Assembly: GCA_951812805.1 (NCBI GenBank)
Contig: CATOSZ010000010.1
Location: forward strand, 1-64,000
Reading direction: 5' to 3'
Source of the DNA: an uncultured Alphaproteobacteria bacterium
GTDB lineage: Bacteria; Pseudomonadota; Alphaproteobacteria; GCA-2731375
DNA: 64,000 bases
The notes under the pieces are model-generated. The model searched no databases and had not been told where the DNA came from. It worked only from the letters and a program-made list of their open reading frames with translations. A program made the position numbers and the translations under genes. Positions 32,248 to 41,348 of the stretch are shown here, one piece after another; position 1 is the first letter of the stretch; each line of letters begins with the position of its first letter.

Positions 32248-34074
32248 GTGCGCCGCTGGCTGCTTCTGCTCGCCTTTCCGGTCCTGCTCGTCCTCACCGT
32301 GCAGGGGCTGAACCATGTCCGCGACGGCATGGTCGCGCTCGACGGCAAGTTCATCGGCCTCGACGGCTATACGCACCTTTTGCGCGCCAAACAATTCGTC
32401 GAGACCGGCGACTGGTTCGACCATTCGGTCCCGCGCGGCAATCCGCCGGCGGGCGACGTCTTGTACTGGCCGCGCCCGTTCGACGCCCTATTGCTCGGCG
32501 GTGCGGTTCTGTTGCTGCCCTTCACCGACTTCGACTCGGCGCTGCATTTCTGGGCCGTCTTCATCGGGCCGGTCCTGCACCTGCTGTCGCTCATCGTGTT
32601 GATGTGGGCGGTGCGCCCACTGTTCGACGATACGGGCCTGGTCTATCTCGGCATTCTCTTCGCCTTCCAGCTTTTCATCGTCCATATCGCTTCGGTCGCC
32701 CGGCCGGACCATCATGCCTTCCTGGCCCTGCTGTTCGTCTGGCTGCTCGGCGCCGGCCTGCGGGCGTTGCGAACCGGCGCCACGTCGCGCGACATGCTCC
32801 AGGCCGCCCTGCCCGCGACGCTCAGCCTGTGGATCAGCCTCGAATCCCTGGTTGCGATCGCCGCCCTGCTGGCCGCCTTCGGCACGACCTGGATTGCCGT
32901 CCGTGCCGACTTCGCACGGCGCATCGCGGTGTTCTCGGCGGGCCTGACGGCGGGGTTCGCGCTCAGCCTGCCGTTGGAGCACGGCTTCGCGGGCTATACC
33001 ATTGTCGTCTACGACGCGCCCTCCGTCGTGCACCTCGTCCTCCTCGCGCTGACCGGCCTCGCGGCCGGTCTGCTCGCCCTCGCGGACGCCCGGTTCGGGT
33101 TCTGCCGGCGGATCGGCGGGCGGATCGTCGTCGCGCTGGCCGCTGCCCTTTTCGTCGTCGTCGCCATGCGGCTCCTGCTGCCGCGGTTCTACGAGGGGCC
33201 GCTGGCCGACGTCGATCCCGAGGTGGTCCGCCAATGGTTCAATTTCATCGCCGAGTTCGCGCCGCTGCTCGACCTCGGCGATCTCCAGGGCTCGATCTCG
33301 CGCTTCCTCTTCCATCTGGGCCCGGCGCTGTTGGCGATCCCCTTTCTGCTCTGGCGGGGCCGCGCGGAGAGCGGCGAGCGGCGGCGGATGTGGCTGCTGC
33401 TGGCCGGCTTCGCCCTGGTCTATGTCGCGCTTGCCATCAGCCAGCAGCGCTGGACCGGCTTCGCCCAGTATGTCGTCGTGATCGGCTGGGCGGGCCTTTT
33501 GACGACGTTGCTCACACGGCTGTCGGTGACCCGCTCGCTGGGCCTGACGGCGGTCCGGGCGATGCTGGTCGTCGTCTTCATCTTCGGCTTCCTCTTCCTC
33601 GGCTCGCTGCTGCCGCGCACCCCCCTGGTGACGGCGGGCAGCGGGCCGGGATGTCCGCTCACCGAGATGAGCCGCTGGCTCGGCCGGGAGCCGGCCCTCA
33701 ACGACCGGCCGCGGCGTATCCTGAGCTTCATCAACTTCGGCCCGGAACTGCTCTACCGCACGCAGCACGAAGTGATCGCGACGCCCAACCATCGCAATCC
33801 CGGCGGTATCATGGCTGCGATCCGCGCGCTCGGCCGCCTGCCGCCCGCCGAGGCCCGCGCGATTCTCAGCCGGCGCGGTGTCGACCTGGTGCTGGTCTGT
33901 CTCGGCACGGAGGAGGCGAACGACTACCGCCAGGGCAATGCGGGCGATACGCTGTTCGCCCGGATCGAGGCGGGGACGCCACCCGCCTGGCTCCGCCCGA
34001 TCGCCCTGCCGGGTCCCCTGGCGCCGGGCTTCCGTCTGCTGGAGGTCGTGGCCGATCGCGACGAGGCGGGTTAG
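32248..34074 (+). CDS. GT-C type membrane glycosyltransferase-like protein (STT3-like)
   Basis: 608 residues starting at GTG 32248. One N-terminal helix precedes a periplasmic loop with LDGYTHLLRAKQFVETGDW, whose Asp and His recall the metal-binding loop of GT-C transferases such as STT3. At least 11 further helices follow, then a soluble C-terminal domain (~470-608) with LSFINFGPELLYRTQHEVIA and GVDLVLVCL. GT-C enzymes move a sugar from a lipid-phosphate donor to an acceptor on the periplasmic side. The GtrB-like and GtrA-like genes that follow (9-nt gap, then a 4-nt overlap) would supply and flip such a donor, which supports the assignment. Confidence 0.78.
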   Translation: MRRWLLLLAFPVLLVLTVQGLNHVRDGMVALDGKFIGLDGYTHLLRAKQFVETGDWFDHSVPRGNPPAGDVLYWPRPFDALLLGGAVLLLPFTDFDSALHFWAVFIGPVLHLLSLIVLMWAVRPLFDDTGLVYLGILFAFQLFIVHIASVARPDHHAFLALLFVWLLGAGLRALRTGATSRDMLQAALPATLSLWISLESLVAIAALLAAFGTTWIAVRADFARRIAVFSAGLTAGFALSLPLEHGFAGYTIVVYDAPSVVHLVLLALTGLAAGLLALADARFGFCRRIGGRIVVALAAALFVVVAMRLLLPRFYEGPLADVDPEVVRQWFNFIAEFAPLLDLGDLQGSISRFLFHLGPALLAIPFLLWRGRAESGERRRMWLLLAGFALVYVALAISQQRWTGFAQYVVVIGWAGLLTTLLTRLSVTRSLGLTAVRAMLVVVFIFGFLFLGSLLPRTPLVTAGSGPGCPLTEMSRWLGREPALNDRPRRILSFINFGPELLYRTQHEVIATPNHRNPGGIMAAIRALGRLPPAEARAILSRRGVDLVLVCLGTEEANDYRQGNAGDTLFARIEAGTPPAWLRPIALPGPLAPGFRLLEVVADRDEAG

Positions 34075-34083
34075 CATAGCCGG

Positions 34084-35115
34084 GTGAGTCGTCGCCAACA
34101 GATGGGATACCGGCCCATGCCCCCCGCGTCGGGCGAAGAGACATCGAACCGCGAGCTGGTCTCCATCGTCGTGCCGGCGCATGACGAGGCGGAGGTGCTG
34201 GCGCGTTTTCACGAGCGACTGGTCGCCGCCCTGGCGCCGCTGCCCTTCGATTTCGAGATCGTCTATGTCGACGACGGCAGCCGGGACGCCACGCTGGCCG
34301 TCATGGAGGATTTGCGCGGCGGCGATCCCCGCGTCGCGATCCTCGAGCTCAGCCGCAACTTCGGCAAGGAGGTGGCGCTCACCGCCGGGCTGGACCATGC
34401 GCGCGGTGCGGCGGCGATCGTCATCGACGCCGACCTGCAGGACCCGCCCGAACTGATCCCTGAGCTGATCGGCGAGTGGCGCGCCGGCCACGACATCGTC
34501 TATGCGAAACGCCTGTCGCGCAGCGGCGAGAGCCTTCTGAAGAAGGCGACGGCGCGCGGTTTCTATGCCCTGATGGCGCGCATCGGCGGCCGGGTGCGGA
34601 TACCGGCCGACACGGGCGACTTCCGGCTGATCAGCCGCCGGGCGCTGGACGCGCTGCTCGACCTGCGTGAACACCACCGCATTATGAAGGGCCTGTTCGC
34701 CTGGGTTGGTTTCCGCCAGAAGGAGGTGGGCTATCACCGCGAGGCGCGGCGGGCCGGTCGCAGCAAGTGGAACTACTGGCAGCTTTGGAACTTTTCGCTG
34801 GAAGGCATCACCGGCTTTACCATCGGCCCGCTGAAGATCGCGACCTATGTCGGCATCTCCACGGCGTTCCTCGCCTTCGTCTACGGCATCTACATCGTCG
34901 TCGAGACGCTGATCTGGGGCAACGAGGTCGCCGGCTATCCCTCGTTGATGGTGGTGATGCTGATCCTCGGCGGACTGCAGCTGATGACCATCGGCATCGT
35001 CGGCGAGTATCTCGGCCGGATCTTCAACGAGACGAAGGGCCGCCCGCTCTATCTCGTCGCCGAATATCGCCCGCCCGAGGCGGAGGCCGATCCCGGGAAC
35101 GAGGCACCGGTGTGA
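34084..35115 (+). CDS. GT2 polyprenyl-phosphate glycosyltransferase (GtrB/DPM-like)
   Basis: 343 residues. The GT2 domain starts VSIVVPAHDEAEVLARF, with the nucleotide-binding acidic run VYVDDGSRD and the catalytic IDADLQDPPELIPELI. KTGDFRL-like ADTGDFRLISRRALDAL is diagnostic of this subfamily. Two C-terminal helices (IATYVGISTAFLAFVYGIYI, SLMVVMLILGGLQLMTIGIV) end in GEYLGRIFNETKGRPLYLV. It transfers a hexose from an NDP-sugar to undecaprenyl phosphate. The start GTG at 34084 is used (ATGs at 34102 and 34117 are alternatives). Its stop overlaps the GtrA-like start (GTGA). Confidence 0.9.
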   Translation: MSRRQQMGYRPMPPASGEETSNRELVSIVVPAHDEAEVLARFHERLVAALAPLPFDFEIVYVDDGSRDATLAVMEDLRGGDPRVAILELSRNFGKEVALTAGLDHARGAAAIVIDADLQDPPELIPELIGEWRAGHDIVYAKRLSRSGESLLKKATARGFYALMARIGGRVRIPADTGDFRLISRRALDALLDLREHHRIMKGLFAWVGFRQKEVGYHREARRAGRSKWNYWQLWNFSLEGITGFTIGPLKIATYVGISTAFLAFVYGIYIVVETLIWGNEVAGYPSLMVVMLILGGLQLMTIGIVGEYLGRIFNETKGRPLYLVAEYRPPEAEADPGNEAPV

Positions 35116-35546
35116 TCGCGGCCCTGTTCGCCCGCCATCGCCAGCTCTCCCGACAGCTGTTCCGTTTCGGCGTCATCGGCGCGACGGCGACGCTCATCCA
35201 TGTCCTCGTCGTGCTGGTCATGGTGGAAAGCGATCTGCTGGCGCCGCGATCGGCAAACCTCGCCGGTTTCGCAGTCTCCGTCGGCTTCAATTATCTTGGC
35301 AACCATCGCTGGACGTTCGGCCGCGCGGGCCGGCACGCGCACCATCTTTCCCGCTTCCTGCCGACGGCGCTCGCCGGCCTGCTTCTGAGCCAAAGCATCG
35401 TCCATGTGGTCGTGCACATGCTGATTTGGGACTACCGCATTGCGCTGGCGACGATCGTCGTCGCGGTGCCCTCGCTGACCTTCGCGCTGAACCGCTGGTG
35501 GGTCTTCAAGGCCGAGAGTGCGGCACAGTCGTCGGATATCCGGTAG
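35112..35546 (+). CDS. GtrA-family membrane protein (lipid-sugar flippase-like)
   Basis: 144 residues with four helices. The family signature is FRFGVIGATATLIHVLVVLV, followed by RSANLAGFAVSVGFNYLGNH, the RWTF motif, and the C-terminal PSLTFALNRWWVFKAE. GtrA proteins move polyprenyl-phosphate sugars made by the GtrB-like GT2 across the membrane. The GTG start at 35112 overlaps the GT2 stop. The last 115 nt lie antisense to the end of the convergent membrane-protein gene (35432-37072). Confidence 0.88.
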   Translation: MIAALFARHRQLSRQLFRFGVIGATATLIHVLVVLVMVESDLLAPRSANLAGFAVSVGFNYLGNHRWTFGRAGRHAHHLSRFLPTALAGLLLSQSIVHVVVHMLIWDYRIALATIVVAVPSLTFALNRWWVFKAESAAQSSDIR

Positions 35547-37072
35547 ATCGCCACGGCAGGCCCTTCCGCAAGCAGCTGCAGCGGCAGGCCGACCACCGGA
35601 TGTGCCGCGCGCTGCTGAAATACCGCGAGATAGTGGAAATTGCGCTGCCAATGCACGAGGTAGGAGGGCAAATCGGGTGGAGGGGAGGCCTCGCTCCGAC
35701 AACTTCGCCGATACTCGGCGCGAAGCAATGGAAGCGGAGCCGGCAACGTAACCGAAGCGTCGAGGCGGACAAGGTCCGGGTGCGGTCTGAGGATCGTAAC
35801 GCCCGTAAAGAGGTCCGGCAGAAAGACCCGGGACTCGATCACCGCAAAAGCGGCGATGTGGGTATCCAGAGCATCTCGGAAGTCGTTGCGCGGTACCGGG
35901 CCTGTCGCGGTCAACAGCCGGGCGCCCGGCTCGATCACCCGGGCCAGTTCGATGAAGCTGCGATAGTCGACATCATAGACGCGCCACGCCGTATGGGTTA
36001 CCCAAACCCGGCAGGCCAGGAGAGCGCAGAAGACCGCTATCAGTGCGCGCGCCTCGAAAGGCCGTGCCGGCACGATCCGTGTGCCGGCGACGAGCAGTAT
36101 GAAGACCACAAACGGCAGGCGGATATCCATGTAGGCGACGCCGAACAGCTGGAACGGCATGACGAGCGCAACCAGCGTCACCCCCGCCAACGGAACACGA
36201 AGCGCCGGCGCAATCTTCAGCCGCCCCGTCGTCAGGGCGAGCCCCAAGACCAAGACGACGGCCAAGAACAACGGCAAGTCGATCCTGAAGCCATACTGCA
36301 GAACTGGCGAAAACAGGGCTTCGAGCTTCTTCGCCACGTCGCCGTATATCGTCTCCACGGACAGGCGCGAGGGTCCAACCTGCAGCATCAACAGCAGAGG
36401 TAGGGGGAGCATCGCGATATTGGCGACGACGTCCTTCACCACGCCCGATCCGGTGCGTGTCTCCTGTCGCGCCAACCGCCCGAGTTCGTAGCAGCCCACC
36501 AGCAGAGCGAAGAGGCCGAAGGCCACGAGGTGGCCGAGAAAAACGAAAAGCGCCACGACGAGCAGGGCGATACGCCGCGGCCAACCAGGCCGGCCGGCGC
36601 TGGCGATCCACCCCGTGAAGGCGAGCAGCACTATTCCGCCGGTAAAGAGGAAGGAGAGAAATCCCCAGGCCAACGGCGCGTTGTAGAGGAAGAGTACCGA
36701 AAGCGCCGGCCAAAAGGCCCATCTGCCGAACAGCACCCGATGCAGGAGAACCGCCCCGCAAACCCAGAGCACGAAAATCCCCGCGACGGGAACGAGCGAA
36801 GCGATCCGAAGCGGCAAGTAGGCGATCAACGGCGGCAGGATCACATCCATCGCCAGGCTCGGTCGCAGGGCCCAATCGATCCGGTAGTTGGCCGCCAAAG
36901 CGGGGTCTTCGGCGATGCTCGCCGTGATGTAGGCCCTCGCCAGGTGGTTGGGATAGTCGACCAGTGGTGGGACTTCGACCACCGCGAGCGGCGAAAGCAC
37001 GACCAGCAGCAGCAACAGAATCCCTGCAACGACGGCCGGACCGGAGGTCGCCTTCACCGTTTGCTGGTTCAT
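35432..37072 (-). CDS. Multi-pass membrane protein, probable GT-C-like, 546 aa
   Basis: It starts ATG 37072 and overlaps the stop of the YbhN-like gene (ATGA). It has ~10 helices. After the first, an extracytoplasmic loop reads PPLVDYPNHLARAYITASIA, whose Asp and His resemble the catalytic loop of GT-C transferases. The last ~150 residues are mostly soluble, with RNDFRDALDTHIAAFAVIES and conserved-looking LPSYLVHWQRNFHYLAVFQQ. It is the final gene of the minus-strand operon. The C-terminus after VAIYRISDDC is read antisense to the GtrA gene, so the true conserved end may be shorter than the frame. Confidence 0.75.
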   Translation of the reverse strand: MNQQTVKATSGPAVVAGILLLLLVVLSPLAVVEVPPLVDYPNHLARAYITASIAEDPALAANYRIDWALRPSLAMDVILPPLIAYLPLRIASLVPVAGIFVLWVCGAVLLHRVLFGRWAFWPALSVLFLYNAPLAWGFLSFLFTGGIVLLAFTGWIASAGRPGWPRRIALLVVALFVFLGHLVAFGLFALLVGCYELGRLARQETRTGSGVVKDVVANIAMLPLPLLLMLQVGPSRLSVETIYGDVAKKLEALFSPVLQYGFRIDLPLFLAVVLVLGLALTTGRLKIAPALRVPLAGVTLVALVMPFQLFGVAYMDIRLPFVVFILLVAGTRIVPARPFEARALIAVFCALLACRVWVTHTAWRVYDVDYRSFIELARVIEPGARLLTATGPVPRNDFRDALDTHIAAFAVIESRVFLPDLFTGVTILRPHPDLVRLDASVTLPAPLPLLRAEYRRSCRSEASPPPDLPSYLVHWQRNFHYLAVFQQRAAHPVVGLPLQLLAEGPAVAIYRISDDCAALSALKTHQRFSAKVSEGTATTIVASAMR

Positions 37073-38049
37073 GACGGCGGCGCCGGCGTGCCGATGCGGC
37101 TCGCAACGAGCCAGATGAGACAGGCGACGAGTCCGATCGCGACCTGACTGAGACCAAACAGGACCGAGGCCGAGAGCGGCAGCTCTGCGGGAAGCCCGAG
37201 AAGCGCGAAGCCCGAAATCAGCGCCCCCTCGCGCAACCCCCAACCCCCGAAGGTAATCGGCACCGCCGATATCAACATCGCGCTCGGCAGGACGCCCGCC
37301 AGCACCCAGAGCAGATCGGCCGCGCCACCGAACGCAAACATGAGGGCGAGGAAAACGGGAATGGTCACGACATGGATCGCGAGGGAAAGCGCCATGACCC
37401 TCCGGCCCGAAGCCTTGCCGGGCGAGAGAACCCTCAGGCCGCCGAGCAGTGTCGCGAGACGGCGGGCAAACGCGCCGAAGCCCACAATATGGTGGGCATA
37501 GGCGTGTAACAAGCCGAGCGTCACGAGGCCGGCCACCGCGAGCGTGGGCGGCCAGAGCAGGATCGGCTGGCGCGGCGACACGATGGCGAAGGCCAGCAGC
37601 GAACTCGGCACGACGACGACGAACAGGCCGATCAGGCCCGCCACCCGGTCGAGCGCCACCGAGGCGAAGGCCGTCCCCAGGGCCAAGCGGCGGGACAGCA
37701 GCCCACCGCGCACGGCATCTCCGCTGATCGTAGAGGGCAAGACTTGCGAGAAGAAGACGCCGAGGCCGTGCAGCAATGCGAGATGGCGCCAGCGTGGCGC
37801 CTCCGCCGCCAAGGCGTCCAATACGATGCGCCAGCGCCAGATCGCCAGGACCGCCTGGCCCAGGATCAACAGAAAGGCCACCGTCAGCCAGCCGGGCGCG
37901 GCCCCGGCGATGCGCGCAGCGATGTCCTCAAGCGGGAACAAACGGAAAATCAGATACAGGACACCGGCCGTGAGCGCCAACTTGACGCCGAGCAATGCCG
38001 TCGCGCCCGCCCGTGTCGCAGCGAAACTGCGCAAAGCCTCTCGCGTCAT
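37069..38049 (-). CDS. YbhN / lysylphosphatidylglycerol synthase TM-region family protein
   Basis: 326 residues with about eight helices. Markers are the opening VKLALTAGVLYLIFRLFPLE, the substrate-channel signature FFSQVLPSTISGDAVRG, SVALDRVAGLIGLFVVV and PITFGGWGLREGALISGFAL. This superfamily includes flippases and the lipid-moving half of MprF, and members sit often in glycolipid clusters. It overlaps the upstream fusion gene's stop (ATGA at 38049-38046) and the downstream membrane gene's start, so all three are translated together. The cargo is unknown; a lipid-linked sugar or glycolipid is the simplest guess. Confidence 0.87.
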   Translation of the reverse strand: MTREALRSFAATRAGATALLGVKLALTAGVLYLIFRLFPLEDIAARIAGAAPGWLTVAFLLILGQAVLAIWRWRIVLDALAAEAPRWRHLALLHGLGVFFSQVLPSTISGDAVRGGLLSRRLALGTAFASVALDRVAGLIGLFVVVVPSSLLAFAIVSPRQPILLWPPTLAVAGLVTLGLLHAYAHHIVGFGAFARRLATLLGGLRVLSPGKASGRRVMALSLAIHVVTIPVFLALMFAFGGAADLLWVLAGVLPSAMLISAVPITFGGWGLREGALISGFALLGLPAELPLSASVLFGLSQVAIGLVACLIWLVASRIGTPAPPS

Positions 38050-40253
38050 GGCATCTCGGCACCGAAGCCGGGTCTCTGAAAATCGATCTCGAGTTCAGAG
38101 ACGACGCTGTTGCGCTTGCCGGTCGGGCCGAGCGGAATCTCCGCGACCGGCTCGACCGCGAGTTCGGTGTCGGTCCCGACATAGTCCCGCAGCAGGGCGA
38201 GCACCTCGTCAAAACGCGCATCGCTGTATTGCGGGCCCTTGACGATCAGCAGGCGCAGGCGCCCGCTCCGCTCCTGCACCACCTGATACTGGCGAACGAT
38301 ATAGTCGTAGTCCTTGAAGAAATGGGCAAAAAAGGTACCGGGTAGCCAGGTGCCGTCACGACAGACGACGACCGCTTGGGCGCGGCCCTGAATGTCGCCG
38401 ATGCGCGGCAGCCCGCGGCCGCAGGCACAGGGCTCGTTCTCGTCCATGGCGGTGGCGAGATCGCCGATGCGATAACGGATCAACGGTACGGAGAAATTGT
38501 TGAGATCGGTGACCACCACCTCGCCGGTCTCGCCCGGCAGCGCCGGCCGGCCGTCCTTCAGAATTTCGACGATGTAGCTCTCGGCCATGACGTGATGGCC
38601 GTCGTGGGCGTCGCACTCGTAGGCGATGCCCGAGAATTCACGGCTGCCGTACTTGTCGAACACCCGGGTATCGAACATCTCCTCGATCCCGGCGCGCACC
38701 TGGGGCGGCATCACCTGCGCCGACGTCATGATCGCGCGCGGCGAGGGCCGCTTGCCCCGGCGGTTGCGGACGTAGGCCGAAAGCAGGTTGAAGCTTTCCG
38801 CATAGCCGTCGATCAGCACCGGACGGTGCGCCTCCAGACGCGCGAGCAGCGCATCGACGTTCGAGGGGCCGATCTCATAGGCCGGGATGAAGAGACGGCG
38901 CATGAACCAGGCATCAAGCCGTTCCCGCAGTTGCTGCGTCCATGACATACCCAGGGTCTGGTGCCACAACCGGGCCTGCCGATCGCCGAAGCGCCAGCCG
39001 GTCCATTCCAGTGCACGCAGTGTGCTGGCCCAGCGGTACTCCAACTGCGTCCGGTCGGCAAAGGTGACGAAAGGTTCCCCCGTCGAACCGCTGGTAGCGA
39101 TCCGGTGCATATCGCCCTTGCGGTGGGTATCGCTGAACAGATCGAAATAGAGATCCCGGCGCACGTCGTCCTTCGAGAGCAACGGCAGCTTGGCGAGATC
39201 CTCGATACCGGCGATGTCGGCAGGGCGGAGTGCCAGGTCCCGCATGGCGTCGCGATAGAAGGGCACATGAAGATAGACATGACGGATCAATCGCCGCAGG
39301 CGTTCCTCCTGCAGGGCCCGGCACGCTGCAGGCGAGAGCCATTGGCTGGCGGCGAGTTCGTTGTAGATGCGCCTTGTGCGCCGGGTGAGCAGCCACTTGT
39401 GCAGGGGCATGCTGTGCCAGAACAGCTCGAGCCGGAGCCGCCGCCAGCCCCGGTAAACCTCCGGCGGGCGCGTTGGCGGATGGCGGTCCAGGAACGTGCC
39501 CAGCCCCTCGACCGGTGTGCGGCGCAAGCGGAACTCGTCGAGACCCTTGGCGAGGTCCAGGAATACTTTGGCGATGGTGCCGAGGGGAAAACTGGCGATG
39601 TAGGATTGACCCTGGTTCCGGCTTTCGAACAGCGTCTCGACCTCACGCACCGTATATCCGCGCGCTTCCGCGGCAATGCGGATAAAGGTGTGGAAGTAGT
39701 GATAGCGATAGCGGCGCTGCAGGACTTCCCGCATGGTTTCCGTCGCCGCCATGACAAAGCCCGACTTGTTGTCCACCGCCCGCATCGAGAACAACGCGTT
39801 GAGCATGACGTTCAGACCCCGACTCAGCAGGTAGCGTCCATCGCGCAGGCGGCCGATGGAACTGCGCACGCCCTGCACCATATCGGCCGCACCCCCGTCG
39901 AGCTCCCGATACAGCCGCCAGACATCCTCCGGCGCGTTCTGCAAATCGGCATCGATAAAACAGGTGAAGGCGCCCCGTGCCGCGGCAAGACCGCTGTCCC
40001 AACCCGCCGTCAGGCCGCGATTGCCGGAATGGTGGAGGGCGGTGACTTCGTGATGCCGCGCGGCGAGCGCATCGATCTTGGCACCGGTATCGTCGGAACT
40101 CGCGTCGTTCACCAACACGATTTGCATTGTGAAACCGTGCCGCGATGCCGTCCGCAAGAGGCGATCGGTCAGCGCGTCGACGTTGTAACTCTCGTTGTAG
40201 CACGGTGCGACGACACTCAGGTCGGGCATTTCGGACCGCTCGGCGTCCGTCAT
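38046..40253 (-). CDS. Fusion: GT2 glycosyltransferase + PaaK/CapK-type adenylate-forming domain
   Basis: 735 residues. Residues ~10-245 form a GT2 domain of the DPM1/GtrB type without the C-terminal helices (LSVVAPCYNESYNVDALTDR, VNDASSDDTGAKIDAL, CFIDADLQNAPEDVWRL, DNKSGFVMAATETM). After a ~60-residue linker, residues ~310-735 match PaaK/CapK ligases: RLIRHVYLHVPFYRDAM, the AMP-binding P-loop HRIATSGSTGEPF, PRAIMTSAQVMPPQVR, FDKYGSREFSGIAYECDAHD and PLIRYRIGDLA. CACGRGLPRIGDI follows. ATG 40253 overlaps the epimerase stop (ATGA). No stop or frame break separates the halves, so the fusion looks real. It may adenylate an acyl group and glycosylate in the same assembly. Confidence 0.88.
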   Translation of the reverse strand: MTDAERSEMPDLSVVAPCYNESYNVDALTDRLLRTASRHGFTMQIVLVNDASSDDTGAKIDALAARHHEVTALHHSGNRGLTAGWDSGLAAARGAFTCFIDADLQNAPEDVWRLYRELDGGAADMVQGVRSSIGRLRDGRYLLSRGLNVMLNALFSMRAVDNKSGFVMAATETMREVLQRRYRYHYFHTFIRIAAEARGYTVREVETLFESRNQGQSYIASFPLGTIAKVFLDLAKGLDEFRLRRTPVEGLGTFLDRHPPTRPPEVYRGWRRLRLELFWHSMPLHKWLLTRRTRRIYNELAASQWLSPAACRALQEERLRRLIRHVYLHVPFYRDAMRDLALRPADIAGIEDLAKLPLLSKDDVRRDLYFDLFSDTHRKGDMHRIATSGSTGEPFVTFADRTQLEYRWASTLRALEWTGWRFGDRQARLWHQTLGMSWTQQLRERLDAWFMRRLFIPAYEIGPSNVDALLARLEAHRPVLIDGYAESFNLLSAYVRNRRGKRPSPRAIMTSAQVMPPQVRAGIEEMFDTRVFDKYGSREFSGIAYECDAHDGHHVMAESYIVEILKDGRPALPGETGEVVVTDLNNFSVPLIRYRIGDLATAMDENEPCACGRGLPRIGDIQGRAQAVVVCRDGTWLPGTFFAHFFKDYDYIVRQYQVVQERSGRLRLLIVKGPQYSDARFDEVLALLRDYVGTDTELAVEPVAEIPLGPTGKRNSVVSELEIDFQRPGFGAEMP

Positions 40254-41212
40254 CGTCCATCGTCCCCGGTCCGCTTCGCCATCCATGCGTGGACCCGGGC
40301 CAGTCCATCCTCCAAGGCGATCCGGGGACGCCAGTCGAGGCGTTCCGCCGCGAGATCGTTCGTGCCCGCCCGGTGGCTGCCGGCCGTTTCGTCCGCCGGT
40401 CCATACACGGGGCGCAGCGTGCTGCCGGCGACGCGAAGCATCACCTCCGTCAGCTCGTTGATGGACACCGCACGACCCGACGCGATGTTGTAAGGCCCGC
40501 CGTCGCGATCCTCGCCCGCGGCGGCGAGCAGGGCGGCGACCGCGTCGTCGACGAAGACATAGTCGAGCGACTGTTCCCCATCGCCCAGGATCACCGGCGC
40601 TTCGCCCCGGAGGATGCGTTCGAAGTTGCGAATAATGACCGAACGATAGCCGGAGCCGGCAAACTGCCGCGGGCCATAGACGAAGAAGAAACGCAAAATG
40701 GCATGCCGCATCGCCGCGTCGGACAGCTCCGCCAGGAGATGTTCGCCGGCGAGCTTTGACGTGCCGTAGGTGGTGTCCGGCAGGGGGCGCTCGTCTTCGC
40801 GCATGGCAGGCGGCCCGCGGCGACCGTGGGCATAGAGGGAGGAGGCGAAGACGAGCTTGCGAACGCCCGCCGCCCGCGCCGCGGCGAACAGCCGCCGGGT
40901 CGCCACGACATTCACCTCCAACACGCGTTCGGGATCGTCGCGCGACTGGTTGTGCTTCTCGGCGGCGAGATGGAAGAGCACGTCGACACCCTCGAGGATC
41001 TCGGCCCATTCGAGGGTGTCGATCTCACGAATGTCACGGACGACCAGGCGGTTTTCGCGGTCGCCGAGCGTCCCGCTCAGATTGTCGCGACTGCCGTAGG
41101 CGAGATTGTCGATGCCCACAAGTCGCGCGGCACCGGCGCGACGCGCCGCCGCCGCCAGGTGTGAACCGATGAAGCCACCTATGCCGGTGATCGCTACGTG
41201 CTTGCCTTCCAT
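40250..41212 (-). CDS. NAD-dependent nucleoside-diphosphate-sugar epimerase/dehydratase
   Basis: 320 residues of the extended SDR family. The NAD motif is VAITGIGGFIGSHLAAAA, followed by the acidic residue in LVGIDNLAYGSRDN. HLAAEKHNQSRDDPERVLEVN matches the H-A-A nucleotide-sugar motif, and the catalytic S and YxxxK are in FASSLYAHG and TTYGTSKLAGEHL. FFVYGPRQFAGSGYRSVI and GDGEQSLDYVFVDD are sugar-nucleotide contacts. It starts at ATG 41212, is the first gene of the minus-strand glycan operon, and is divergent from the methyltransferase gene. The product sugar cannot be specified. Confidence 0.9.
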   Translation of the reverse strand: MEGKHVAITGIGGFIGSHLAAAARRAGAARLVGIDNLAYGSRDNLSGTLGDRENRLVVRDIREIDTLEWAEILEGVDVLFHLAAEKHNQSRDDPERVLEVNVVATRRLFAAARAAGVRKLVFASSLYAHGRRGPPAMREDERPLPDTTYGTSKLAGEHLLAELSDAAMRHAILRFFFVYGPRQFAGSGYRSVIIRNFERILRGEAPVILGDGEQSLDYVFVDDAVAALLAAAGEDRDGGPYNIASGRAVSINELTEVMLRVAGSTLRPVYGPADETAGSHRAGTNDLAAERLDWRPRIALEDGLARVHAWMAKRTGDDGR

Positions 41213-41348
41213 GCGGAGTCTCCAGCGGCTCGCTACCTCGCGCGGCTTCCGGTGTGCCGGCGAATCGCCTTTAGGGTAAAGTATACGTTGGCGTGGCTCT
41301 CGCTTCGAAGCTTCGTCGCGAGGCGAGCCTTTGGAGGCCTGAAAACGC

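Noticed and set aside
32488..34737. 749-codon minus-strand frame opposite the GT-C and GT2 genes
   Set aside because: Arg/Glu/Gln/Asp-rich antisense artefact lacking any domain.
38046..41009. A 987-codon minus-strand frame extending the GT2-PaaK gene upstream
   Set aside because: The extra N-terminal 252 codons read through the epimerase gene in another frame; MTDAERSEMPDL at 40253 is the true start.
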